Positions 44,478-53,256 of a stretch of DNA of 64,000 bases are shown here, piece after piece. Source of the stretch: Natrialba hulunbeirensis JCM 10989 (GTDB taxonomy: Archaea; Halobacteriota; Halobacteria; Halobacteriales; Natrialbaceae); contig NZ_AOIM01000035.1 in assembly GCF_000337575.1 (NCBI RefSeq), positions 260,678 to 324,677 on the forward strand, read 5' to 3'. The notes beneath the pieces were generated by a model that was not told the origin of the DNA, ran no database searches, and saw nothing but the letters and a program-made list of their open reading frames with translations. The stretch's first letter is position 1. Every line of letters begins with the position of its first letter. The position numbers and the translations under genes were made by a program.

Positions 44478-46256
44478 ATGACACTACTGCTATTCAGCCA
44501 ACTCGGTGGCGGCGACGACTCGGACGACGCTGACGATGCCGATGCCGACGAGGGCGACGACCTCCTCGGGAGCGACGACGGCCTGATCGGTGACGACCTC
44601 GGCTTCGACGACGGCGGCGACGACGAAGACTCGATGGACGACGAACTCAATTACCGACTCGACGAGGTCGAAAAGGAGGTCGACTCACTCGAGAACAAGG
44701 TCGAAACCGTCCGCGGGGAGAACGAACAGATCAGCGACTCGATCACGAGCGTCGAGCGCAACGTCGACAAGCTCGTCGACATGTACGAAATCGTCACCCA
44801 GGGAGTCAACCCCTTCGTCGGCGATCAGGAACTCGGCAACGCGTTCGAGACCGCAGCCGGACAGGGCGGCGTCTTTGGCGGTGAGGACGACCCCGCCGAC
44901 GATATCGACGAGGATATTATGAACTCCGAGGCGGAGGACTTCCTCGACGACGACCTCGACGAGGAGCCCACAGACGACGATTTCGACGAGGTCGACACCT
45001 TCGAGGACGGCGACGACGGGCTGGAAGACGAGTTCGACGGTGACGACGATGGTGGCGAGGGCACCGAGTTCGATGACGAGTTAGCTGCAGACGAGAGTTC
45101 GTTCGACGACGAACTCGGCGTCGAGATGGACGCGGAGTCGGAGCTGACCGACGACCCCCTGGACGGAGTCAGCGAGGACGACGACGTTCTCGAAGACAAC
45201 GACGTCGAGACCGAGGCAGATCCTGCAGAATCGACCACCGACGACGCTCCAGATCCTGACTCTCCTGTGCCAGACCCAGCAGCCGAGGATCCATCCGCCA
45301 CAGCGCCCGACGGAACGAACGGCGAGGACGGCGACCTGCCGTATCTCGTCACCGTCCCCGCCAGAAATGACGCCGAACTGGCGGCACTCGAGTGGCTCCA
45401 GTTCCTCGTGGACGGGGCGGGACTCGAGGGGGCGGCACAGACGATTGCGTACTACGAGTCGGTGGGGTGGATTTCGTCGCCGGTGGAGACGTACTTACAG
45501 CGGTTGTTGAACGGGTTTGGTGGTGACGATGCGCCGCTTGCGGCTGCGGAGATCGAGCCGAAGTCGGTGTTGCGAAACGATGAGCACAAGCGGAGTTTGC
45601 GGTATATTGCGGGGATCGCGACGCCAGAGCGTGATGTGCCGGACGCCGGATCTGTCCCGGATGCTGAGTCTGTCCGGAGTACTGAACCTGCCCAAGATGT
45701 TGTGTCTGGCCCGGATGTGGAAACGTCGACAGAGTCTGCCGTCGGTGCTGACGGTGACGCTGGCACTGGAACTGGCACTAACACTGGCACTGATACCCAC
45801 TCTGAACCGGGTGACCGCAATGAAACTGGCGCTGCGGCCAGCACAGAGACGGACCCCACATCGGATGCACGACTCGAGTCCGGACCAGCGGACGCCGCGA
45901 CGAGCGAGTCCAGCGAGTCGAGCGGGGAGGTCGCGGAACACGGTGACGAAGGACCCGGGCGTGAGTCTGGGGCGCAACTCGAGTTGGAGGGGCAGGTAGA
46001 GCAGGGAGCTGCGGGGGTGGGTGAGGGCGGAGTGAACGCTGAGTCGGCGTCGGAGCCTGAGTCGGAATCTGCACTCGAATCGTGGGTGGAGTCCGGGCAG
46101 GAGTCGACGGCAGAGATGCGAGAGTCGGGGTCCGAGTCTGCGTTTGAGTTTGAGTCTGAAGCCGATCCCGATCCCGGTCCTAATCCCGATTCCGTGTCCG
46201 AGTCAGAATCCGAGTCTGGACCAGAGTTCGACCCCGAATACTATAGTAACAACTGA
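44478..46256 (+). CDS. arlCE: Archaellum motor protein ArlC/ArlE fusion
   Basis: A 592-residue protein. The ArlC part has a short N-terminus and a coiled coil (YRLDEVEKEVDSLENKVETV, about residues 57-76) ending in MYEIVTQGVNPFVGD. An acidic linker follows, then the ArlD/E domain starting YLVTVPARNDAELAALEWLQ and running through HKRSLRYIAGIAT (about 290-390). After this comes a disordered tail of about 200 Glu/Ser/Thr/Pro residues. The last five residues (YYSNN) and the stop codon are encoded by the left end of an inserted MITE-like element, so the original end has been replaced. ArlC/D/E form the cytoplasmic ring that receives CheF/CheY signals. Confidence 0.9.
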   Translation: MTLLLFSQLGGGDDSDDADDADADEGDDLLGSDDGLIGDDLGFDDGGDDEDSMDDELNYRLDEVEKEVDSLENKVETVRGENEQISDSITSVERNVDKLVDMYEIVTQGVNPFVGDQELGNAFETAAGQGGVFGGEDDPADDIDEDIMNSEAEDFLDDDLDEEPTDDDFDEVDTFEDGDDGLEDEFDGDDDGGEGTEFDDELAADESSFDDELGVEMDAESELTDDPLDGVSEDDDVLEDNDVETEADPAESTTDDAPDPDSPVPDPAAEDPSATAPDGTNGEDGDLPYLVTVPARNDAELAALEWLQFLVDGAGLEGAAQTIAYYESVGWISSPVETYLQRLLNGFGGDDAPLAAAEIEPKSVLRNDEHKRSLRYIAGIATPERDVPDAGSVPDAESVRSTEPAQDVVSGPDVETSTESAVGADGDAGTGTGTNTGTDTHSEPGDRNETGAAASTETDPTSDARLESGPADAATSESSESSGEVAEHGDEGPGRESGAQLELEGQVEQGAAGVGEGGVNAESASEPESESALESWVESGQESTAEMRESGSESAFEFESEADPDPGPNPDSVSESESESGPEFDPEYYSNN

Positions 46257-46325
46257 AACGGTTTACACACTGATCGCCGATCAGTCTGGCGATCAGGTGT
46301 GCACTGACTTTCAGTGGCTACTATA
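46241..46325. mobile_element. MITE-like palindromic element, copy 2, inserted at the end of arlCE
   Basis: The 85-base element CTATAGTAACAACTGAAACG...CTTTCAGTGGCTACTATA has the same ends and centre as the copies at 33746 and 58216. Its first 16 bases overlap the arlCE frame and bring in the TGA stop. A remnant of a further copy (GTATAGTGACAACTGACAGT) may lie near 48480. Confidence 0.82.
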
Positions 46326-46641
46326 ACGCCCGTTGCCACCGCCGCTGTGGAACGCAGATTCCCGGAGATAACAGCGGTCCTGTGTCGTTTTCTGTCGGCC
46401 AGTACGTTGATCGTCTCGACACCGTGAGCGTTCCACACCTGATTTGCCACTGTTCGTCGGGCTGACGGTACCAGCCAGAAGTTTTGTATGCTGAGCTTGC
46501 AAAGAAGTGCCTACGACACGGACGCGGTCGCGGTCGCAGTCGATGTCAGTCGTCGGGAGCCACAGCGGCTGTCGACGTGTGACCGCACTCGAGGAAACCG
46601 CTGCAGACACGCGGTGCGGACGGAGGAACGCAGGACGCACA

Positions 46642-48366
46642 ATGGGTATTGCGGATAACACAGCAGCGATCAACGATCTCAGCAAGTCCATCATTCGGTC
46701 GTACGACGAGATGGATCTCCCGGCACGGTTGTACGTCCCGGGAGTACTGCTGCCTGCGTTCCTCTTTTTCCTCGCAACCATCGTCATCGCGGTGGTGCTC
46801 GATGTCTTCTTGCTGGTCAAACTCCTGATCCCGGTGCTCGGCCTCCTCGTCTTCGTCGCGGCGGTGGGCTATCCGCGCCTGGCGGTCGACCAGCGCCGGA
46901 TCGAGATGGAGAACCGGTTTCACCTGTTCATTATCCACATGACTATTCTGTCGACGACGAACATCGACCGGATGGAAGTGCTGCGCAGGCTCGCCCAGGA
47001 AGAGGAGTACGGCGAGCTGGCGGACGAGGTACAGCGCGTCGTCGACCTCGTCGACGTCTGGCACCTGAGTCTCGGCGACGCCTGCCGTCGCCGAGCGAAG
47101 GCAGTGCCGAGTGAATCCGTTGCAGACCTCTTCGAACGGATGGCTTACACACTCGGTGCTGGCCAGCAACTCGACGAGTTCCTCCATCAGGAACAGGACG
47201 TGCTGGTCGAGAAGTACTCGACGGTGTACAAACAGTCGCTTGGCAACCTGGACGTGCTGAAAGACCTCTATCTCTCGCTGATCATTTCGATGACGTTCGC
47301 GCTGGTGTTCGCAATCGTTCTGCCGTTGCTGACCGGCAACGATCCGACGCTGACGACCAGCATCGTCATCGTGCTGTTCGTCTTCATCCAGATTGGGTTC
47401 TTCTTCGTCATCCGCGCGGTCGTCCCCGACGATCCGATCTGGTACCTCGAAGACGGCTATCGCACGACGACGAAGAAGCGAATGCTTGCCTCGACGGTCG
47501 TCGGCGTCGGATTGAGTGTTCTCACCGTCTTCCTACTTGGGCTGATCTTCCTCGACGTGATTCCGGAACCGGGTGGGCTCCCGATTCGTGACCTGCCCTC
47601 GATGCTTCACATGCCGATCGCGACGCTCCCGCTGTTGATCCCCGGTCTCGTCTTCTGGTACGAGGAACGACGCGCGTTCGAACGCGACCGGGCGTTTCCG
47701 AACTTCATCCGTGCCCTCGGGACAAGCGAGAGCGCAAAGCAGAGCACCACCTCCGAAGTGCTCGCGACGCTGCGCTCGAAGGATTTCGGCCCGCTCACCG
47801 AGAACATCGACGACCTCTACCGGCGGCTGAATATGCGCCTGAGCACCGAGAAATCCTGGCGCTACTTCACCGGCGAGACGAACACCTTCCTGATCCAGAA
47901 GTTCAGCGAGATGTACCTGGTTGGCCGCGAGATGGGTGGTGGCCCGAAGCGACTCGGCGAACTCATCAGTACCAACATGAGCGAGATCATCAACCTGCGC
48001 GAAGAGCGCAAACAGCAGACGACCACGCTCGTCGGCGTGATGTACGGCATCACCGCCGCCTCGGCGTTCGCGTTCTTCATCGGACTCGAGTTGGCCCTGA
48101 TGCTCTCGAGTTTCGATATCGATCTCGACGGCCAGATGGGCGGGCAACTCATTCACACCGACGAGTACAACGTGCCGGTGCTCCGGTACCTGATCGTGCT
48201 GGTGTTGATCTTCAACGCGTTCATCTCGTCGCTGGTGCTCCGAGTGGCAGACGGCGGCCACTTCGGGAACTCCTACGTTCACTTTACGGCGCTGCTCTGG
48301 ATCGGTGCGGTGACGGGGACATTGACGGAGCGACTTGTCGATGTCCTCATCACGGTCGATCTGTGA
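46642..48366 (+). CDS. arlJ: Archaellum membrane platform protein ArlJ
   Basis: The 574-residue product starts MGIADNTAAINDLSKSIIRS at 46642. It is a TadC-like membrane protein with about nine helices, the first pair at about residues 30-75 and others at about 200-260, 290-340 and 470-570. Large cytoplasmic loops hold FHLFIIHMTILSTTNIDRME and LGELISTNMSEIINLREERK, both ArlJ features. ArlJ is the membrane core on which the ArlI ATPase acts. Usually arlJ follows arlH and arlI; here it lies upstream of arlD-arlH-arlI, beyond a MITE. An upstream in-frame extension (46507) is rejected as non-family sequence. Confidence 0.92.
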   Translation: MGIADNTAAINDLSKSIIRSYDEMDLPARLYVPGVLLPAFLFFLATIVIAVVLDVFLLVKLLIPVLGLLVFVAAVGYPRLAVDQRRIEMENRFHLFIIHMTILSTTNIDRMEVLRRLAQEEEYGELADEVQRVVDLVDVWHLSLGDACRRRAKAVPSESVADLFERMAYTLGAGQQLDEFLHQEQDVLVEKYSTVYKQSLGNLDVLKDLYLSLIISMTFALVFAIVLPLLTGNDPTLTTSIVIVLFVFIQIGFFFVIRAVVPDDPIWYLEDGYRTTTKKRMLASTVVGVGLSVLTVFLLGLIFLDVIPEPGGLPIRDLPSMLHMPIATLPLLIPGLVFWYEERRAFERDRAFPNFIRALGTSESAKQSTTSEVLATLRSKDFGPLTENIDDLYRRLNMRLSTEKSWRYFTGETNTFLIQKFSEMYLVGREMGGGPKRLGELISTNMSEIINLREERKQQTTTLVGVMYGITAASAFAFFIGLELALMLSSFDIDLDGQMGGQLIHTDEYNVPVLRYLIVLVLIFNAFISSLVLRVADGGHFGNSYVHFTALLWIGAVTGTLTERLVDVLITVDL

Positions 48367-48583
48367 TCGGTTGCGCCGTGATCGATCGCGGTCTGTATCA
48401 CTGCTGTCTGGTATGGGACGTCATGGGTATGGATATCGCCATGACTGTCGCTTACTGCCCACTTTTTCCTCTACAACTGTATAGTGACAACTGACAGTGC
48501 ACGCCGAGTGACCGGTGAACCACTCCAGGTGACCGGCCACAAGACAATTAGTGACAGCGGCGAAATCGACGAGACAGACAACC

Positions 48584-48721
48584 ATGCGCTCCGATCGAAC
48601 GCAGCGATTTCACGCGGCGGCACGCGGTATCGAGTCGGTACAGAGCGGCGCGCTCCTCTTTGGGTTCTCGCTTATTCTCTCGTTCTTTATGGGGACAGTC
48701 ATCTTTATGAACGGTGGGTAA
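48584..48721 (+). CDS. Very small membrane protein (45 residues) inside the archaellum cluster
   Basis: The frame ATG 48584 to TAA 48721 encodes a charged N-terminus (MRSDRTQRFHAAARGIESVQ) followed by one clean membrane helix (ALLFGFSLILSFFMGTVIFM) and NGG. The amphipathic and transmembrane pattern and strong haloarchaeal codon use suggest a real gene. It lies between arlJ and the minus-strand gene at 48811. No family is recognised; it might be a small subunit or unrelated. Confidence 0.55.
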   Translation: MRSDRTQRFHAAARGIESVQSGALLFGFSLILSFFMGTVIFMNGG

Positions 48722-48810
48722 CCGGCTGACGGTGTCACTGCCGGCTGTTTGAAACGTGCTGTCCGAACCTGTCTCCATATCGTGGCCGACTGTTTCGATT
48801 CTGCTGATCT

Positions 48811-49638
48811 CTACTCGAGTGCATCGCGCAGGTCGCCGATGGTATCGGTGTCGTCGAGTCCGTGTTTAGCGGCGGTTTTTCGCAGTTGTGTCTCGGTGAG
48901 TTCCGGAGCGAATTCGGATTTGGCGAACAGGAGGGACGCGGTTCGCATGGTGGGTGTTTTGCGGGCGACGTGCTGGGCGTACCAGAGGACGAGGTTGTCG
49001 AAGGTGCCGACGACGTCGTCGGAGGCGGTACGGTGGCGGACGGTGTCGCTGCCAAAGCGGGAGACGATGTCGACGGCGAGTCGGGCGTCGGTGCGCTCGA
49101 GTTCGTCGGCGAGGATGGAGCGGGCGTGTTCGGGGCTCTGGGGTGGTTGTGGGGTAGGTTGTTGGTGGTGGTGCTGGGCCGGTTGCTGTTGGTGCTGGCG
49201 TTGACGTTGATGTTGGCGCTGGTTGCCCTGCCCTTGCTGTTGCCCAGCGTGCTCCTGCCCAGCCTCGTCCTGTTCGTGCGTTGGCGCGTGCTGTGATGAA
49301 CGTGCACGTGCCTCACGGTCTGTGTCGGTCTCTGTGCCCGTGTCGCCTGTTCCAGAGCCAGACTCAGAGTCAGACCCAGACTGAGTCCGTACACTGGTGC
49401 TCTCGCCGCGTGTACTCGAGTGTGTCTCCTCGGGGACGTTCGGCGGACTGTGGTCGGCTGATACGACGTACCGGCTCTCTGAGACCTCGGCTACGTATGG
49501 GCTCTCGGTAAAGTCCAGTTCGTCGGGCGAGAGGACGCCGCCACCGTTGTTGCCGCCGGGTTGCTCGCTTGGGAGCACGGGAGGAACGTCGGCGTCGTCG
49601 GACGAGTCTGGATTGCCACCCTCGTTACGATCTGTCAT
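48811..49638 (-). CDS. Archaellum-cluster-associated protein with Gln/His-rich linker (DUF7500-like)
   Basis: A 275-residue soluble protein. The N-terminus holds a conserved-looking patch VLPSEQPGGNNGGGVLSPDE followed by LDFTESPYVAEV (about residues 22-55). A long linker of Gln, His, Arg and Pro (about 120-180) comes next. The C-terminal 100 residues form a helical domain with SILADELERTDARLAVDIVS and FDNLVLWYAQHVARKTPTMR, and end in DTDTIGDLRDALE. Related genes sit in archaellum clusters of other haloarchaea, I believe under the name DUF7500. The start 49638 is taken because further upstream the frame is antisense to arlD. The two genes are divergent with about 300 bases between. Confidence 0.72.
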   Translation of the reverse strand: MTDRNEGGNPDSSDDADVPPVLPSEQPGGNNGGGVLSPDELDFTESPYVAEVSESRYVVSADHSPPNVPEETHSSTRGESTSVRTQSGSDSESGSGTGDTGTETDTDREARARSSQHAPTHEQDEAGQEHAGQQQGQGNQRQHQRQRQHQQQPAQHHHQQPTPQPPQSPEHARSILADELERTDARLAVDIVSRFGSDTVRHRTASDDVVGTFDNLVLWYAQHVARKTPTMRTASLLFAKSEFAPELTETQLRKTAAKHGLDDTDTIGDLRDALE

Positions 49639-49939
49639 GGAACGATCGATAGTCGGAGTTCGAGGGCAATCGAAAAGAAACCTTTGTTCGGGTGAGCGCC
49701 GTGAGAACAGTGGAATTGCTGAGCGGCGAACACACGGGCGGTGTGGCGATAGAATCCGGCCGTTCGGAACGTAACGGTCCAATCGGCCACAATTACTTAA
49801 TACGTAGGTTGTCATAGTTTTCCTGAATGACGACTCGTAGCCATCCGGAGCGTCGAGCCAGCACGCGGGTTCAGTTCGGTGGCCGACCAGGGATGGCAAC
49901 GAGTGAGCGAGCGGTAGACGCCAGCGGAACAGGTTCACC

Positions 49940-52405
49940 ATGGTACTCTCGATAATCGGTAACATACTCGGAGACGGCGATGACGATGGCGCCAGTGGTC
50001 GCTCGAGCTCCGGGAACGATAGCGACGACATCATCGGTGGTGACCTCGCCGGCAGTATGAGCGACGACGAGTTGCTCCCAGGTGCGCGAACTGAGAGCGC
50101 CGCCGGGGGGAACGGCGGCGATGGTACCGGCAACGACGATCTCTTTGACGATGGCGACCTCGGTGGTGATCTCGACGGCGATCTCGATGGCGGTGGGGAT
50201 GACTTCCTCGACGACGACTCGATGTCGATCGACGGCATGGGCGACATGTCCGAGATGGACGACATGGGGTCGATGGATGACATGGACAGGATGGACGGGA
50301 TGGACGCCATGAACGACGGTGGCGCCGTCTCGAGTGAGGTCGAAGCACGCGTCGAAGAGATGGAGAACAGTGTCGGATCGCTTTCCTCGACGGTGAACAC
50401 CGTCCAGAGCGAGAACGAAAAGATCAGCGAATCGCTCGACGATATCGAGGAGAACATCCGGAAACTGCTCGAGGTCTACGAGATGGTGACCCAGGGTGTC
50501 AACCCGTTCGTCGAGGGCGATACCCTCACCGATTCGATGGCCGGCGGCGGTGCCGCTGGAAGCGGTGACTTCGGCGGGCAGAGTCTGTTCGACAGTAACG
50601 ACGGCGACGAGGAAGACGAAGCGATCGATGAGGATATCGCGAACGCCGAAGCCGACGACTTTCTGGACGAGAGCATCATCGACGACGATGAAGGCTTCGA
50701 CGATGATGACGAGTTCGACGACCTGGAGGACGATATGAGCATGGACGCAGACGCAGACAGCGACCTCGATGACGCTGACTCCGGTGGTGACGATGACCTG
50801 TCGTTCGATGAACTAAAATCCGAATACGATTCCGGCGACGCTGACTGGGATGCCGATGCTGATGGCGATGGCAACGCCAAGGCTGAGGGCGATATCGACG
50901 AGACAGCAGACCAGAGCGCCACAGAAGGGACGGATCCACTTGAGGACGACCTCGGCGACGAGTCGTTTGCTGACGACCTCGCGGTCGATGGCGAGTCGAC
51001 GGATGACGCCGCCTCGTTGATCGACGATGCCGATGCCGATGGTGACGCTGATGCTGGCACCGACACCAACGCCGATCCCCTCACAACCGGTGATTCCACG
51101 GAACACGCCACCGACAGCCTCGAACACCCGGTGTGGGACGACGGCGGCCGGCCATACCTCGAAACCATTCCCTCCGAGTACGACACCGAGTTCGTCGTCA
51201 TGGACTGGCTCGAGTACCTGGTCTCCGAACTGGGTCTCAACGGCGCAGCCCGGACGCTCTGTTTCTACGAGTCGATTCACTGGGTGAGTGGCTCGGTCGA
51301 GTCACACCTCCAGACGGTATTGAACGGATTCGGCGGCGGCCCGGACATCGGCGACCCGGAACCGCACTCCTCGCTCGGTGTCGACCACAAGCGAAGCCTC
51401 TGGTGGATCAGCCAGATTGCGACGCCCGAGAAGAAACGCCGAGCGTTCGACGTGTGGGTCGAGGAGGAAGGGATTACTGTCGCACAGGCGATGGCCGCGG
51501 CGGAGCAACACCAGCCAGAGGCGGAGACGGCTGGGACCGACGAGTCCAGCACGTCCAGCACGTCCAGCGAATCGGACACAGCGCCACCAGTTGACGACGT
51601 GTCGGCCACTACCGAGACGAACGACCCGGCTGCCGGCGCTTCCGGCGCGGAACTCACGTTCGACGAATCGACAGCTACCGACAGCGACCACGAGTCTGTC
51701 TCTGAGTCGGTTGCAGTGACGAACGCCGGCGAGCACGCTGACGGTGCACTCGACACCCACGACACCCACGACTCTCCCGAAGAGACACTCAAGGACGAGA
51801 CCACTGTCGATGACAGTGCCGATGCAGACGACATCGAACTCGAGTTCACCACAGACGAGCCGCTCGATCCGTTCGCGGCCGAGGGCGACGAGGACGGCTC
51901 GGCCGACCAGATCGACGGTGACAGCGAGGGCGACTCGATCTCGGGTGCGGACGACGATGGGACAGCAGCGACGACCGCAACGGCAGCCGACACCGAACTC
52001 GAGTCCAGCGGCGCACAGAAAATCTTCATCGAGGAGGCAGAGGCGGATACGACGGACTCGGATCACCGCAACGAACCGGCTGGCGAGCGAGTCGAGCCGG
52101 AAGCGGAAGTGACGGATGGCGGGCAGATGATCTGGGTGGACTCGGATGTCGTGCTCTCGGAGTCCGGTGCCAGACTGTGCAACACGCGCGCGACCACCGG
52201 TGGCGTCGACCGCGAGGCCCGGACCGAAATTGCAAAGCCGCTTGTCGTTTCGGACGAGCCAGCCGATCTCGAGGGCTGGCAGGTCGAGCGGATCAAACTC
52301 CTGCTCGCCCCGGAGGAGTTCGACGTCGGTCGTGAGCGTGGAACCGACCGCGAGGAGGCGGCTGACGAGCGCGAACAGGCTCGTGAGCCCGAACAGGAAC
52401 AGTAA
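49940..52405 (+). CDS. arlD: Archaellum motor protein ArlD, with very long acidic linkers
   Basis: A protein of 821 residues, about twice or more the usual ArlD length. It starts MVLSIIGNILGDGDDD, then has an Asp/Gly/Met-rich stretch, a coiled coil of the ArlC type (VNTVQSENEKISESLDDIEE ending in VTQGVNPFVEGD, about 145-195), an acidic linker of some 200 residues, and the ArlD/E domain with YLETIPSEYDTEFVVMDWLE and HWVSGSVESHLQTVLNGFGG (about 405-500). A second acidic region is followed by a conserved-looking C-terminal piece (IWVDSDVVLSESGARLCNTR, about 730-750). ArlCDE form the ring at the base of the motor. Confidence 0.9.
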   Translation: MVLSIIGNILGDGDDDGASGRSSSGNDSDDIIGGDLAGSMSDDELLPGARTESAAGGNGGDGTGNDDLFDDGDLGGDLDGDLDGGGDDFLDDDSMSIDGMGDMSEMDDMGSMDDMDRMDGMDAMNDGGAVSSEVEARVEEMENSVGSLSSTVNTVQSENEKISESLDDIEENIRKLLEVYEMVTQGVNPFVEGDTLTDSMAGGGAAGSGDFGGQSLFDSNDGDEEDEAIDEDIANAEADDFLDESIIDDDEGFDDDDEFDDLEDDMSMDADADSDLDDADSGGDDDLSFDELKSEYDSGDADWDADADGDGNAKAEGDIDETADQSATEGTDPLEDDLGDESFADDLAVDGESTDDAASLIDDADADGDADAGTDTNADPLTTGDSTEHATDSLEHPVWDDGGRPYLETIPSEYDTEFVVMDWLEYLVSELGLNGAARTLCFYESIHWVSGSVESHLQTVLNGFGGGPDIGDPEPHSSLGVDHKRSLWWISQIATPEKKRRAFDVWVEEEGITVAQAMAAAEQHQPEAETAGTDESSTSSTSSESDTAPPVDDVSATTETNDPAAGASGAELTFDESTATDSDHESVSESVAVTNAGEHADGALDTHDTHDSPEETLKDETTVDDSADADDIELEFTTDEPLDPFAAEGDEDGSADQIDGDSEGDSISGADDDGTAATTATAADTELESSGAQKIFIEEAEADTTDSDHRNEPAGERVEPEAEVTDGGQMIWVDSDVVLSESGARLCNTRATTGGVDREARTEIAKPLVVSDEPADLEGWQVERIKLLLAPEEFDVGRERGTDREEAADEREQAREPEQEQ

Positions 52406-52483
52406 TCGCCGTGGACGAGCCACGAGCAAGTAGACTGAAGAGCCCGGAGAACGAGCCACGAGTCAAGGCGAAGACGAGAGACG

Positions 52484-53242
52484 ATGAGTCAGTTTAAAAA
52501 TATCTTCTCACTCGGTCTCGACGACCGCGACCGACTGAATAAGGAACTCGGGGGCGGTATCCCGACTGGGAGTATCGTACTGATGGAAGGCGACTACGGT
52601 GCCGGCAAGAGCGCTATCTCACAGCGTTTTGCGTACGGCCTCTGTGAGACGGACAAGTCCGTGACGTTTCTCTCGACGGAGCTCGAGGTCAAGGGCTTCG
52701 TCGACCAGATGGATTCGCTGAACTACAACGTCGAGGAGCACCTCCTCTTCGAGAACATGCTGTTCCTTCACGGCGACCTCGACAGTGGTAGCGTGCTCTC
52801 GTCGACCGACGAGGAGCAAACGCGCCAGGATCTGTTGACGGATCTGATGGACGAAGAAACCCTCTGGTCTGCCGACGTCATCATCATCGACACCTTCGAC
52901 GCAATTCTCCGAAACGATCCGAAGTTCGAGGCGCTGGTTCGTCAGAACGAAGAGCGTCAGGCTGCCCTGGAGATCATTTCGTTCCTGCGCGACGTGATCT
53001 CACAGGGGAAAATCGTCGTGCTAACGGTCGACCCATCGACCGTCGGTGAGGAGGCGATCGGGCCGTTCCGCTCGATCGCGGACGTGTTCATCGAACTCGA
53101 GATGATCGAGGTCGGGAACGACATCCGGCGGCAGCTGTTCATCAAGCGCTTTGCGGGGATGGGCGAACAGGTCGGTGACCGGATCGGGTACTCGGTGCGA
53201 TCCGGAACAGGCATCGTGATCGAGAACCGGAGTGTTGCCTAG
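52484..53242 (+). CDS. arlH: Archaellum ATP-binding regulator ArlH
   Basis: A 252-residue KaiC-like RecA-fold protein. Walker A is GDYGAGKS at residues 36-43, and the Walker B-like strand is [10 protein letters not shown] (about 128-137). ArlH binds ATP, autophosphorylates in homologues, and docks on ArlI and the ArlCDE ring as a switch for assembly versus rotation. It is followed by arlI after 14 bases and preceded by arlD, so D-H-I form one unit. Confidence 0.93.
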   Translation: MSQFKNIFSLGLDDRDRLNKELGGGIPTGSIVLMEGDYGAGKSAISQRFAYGLCETDKSVTFLSTELEVKGFVDQMDSLNYNVEEHLLFENMLFLHGDLDSGSVLSSTDEEQTRQDLLTDLMDEETLWSADVIIIDTFDAILRNDPKFEALVRQNEERQAALEIISFLRDVISQGKIVVLTVDPSTVGEEAIGPFRSIADVFIELEMIEVGNDIRRQLFIKRFAGMGEQVGDRIGYSVRSGTGIVIENRSVA

Positions 53243-53256
53243 AAGGTGACTGTGGC

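Noticed and set aside
49639..50457. N-terminal extension of the minus-strand gene at 48811
   Set aside because: It lies antisense to the start of arlD and is simple Ser/Pro text; ATG 49638 gives a sensible protein start.
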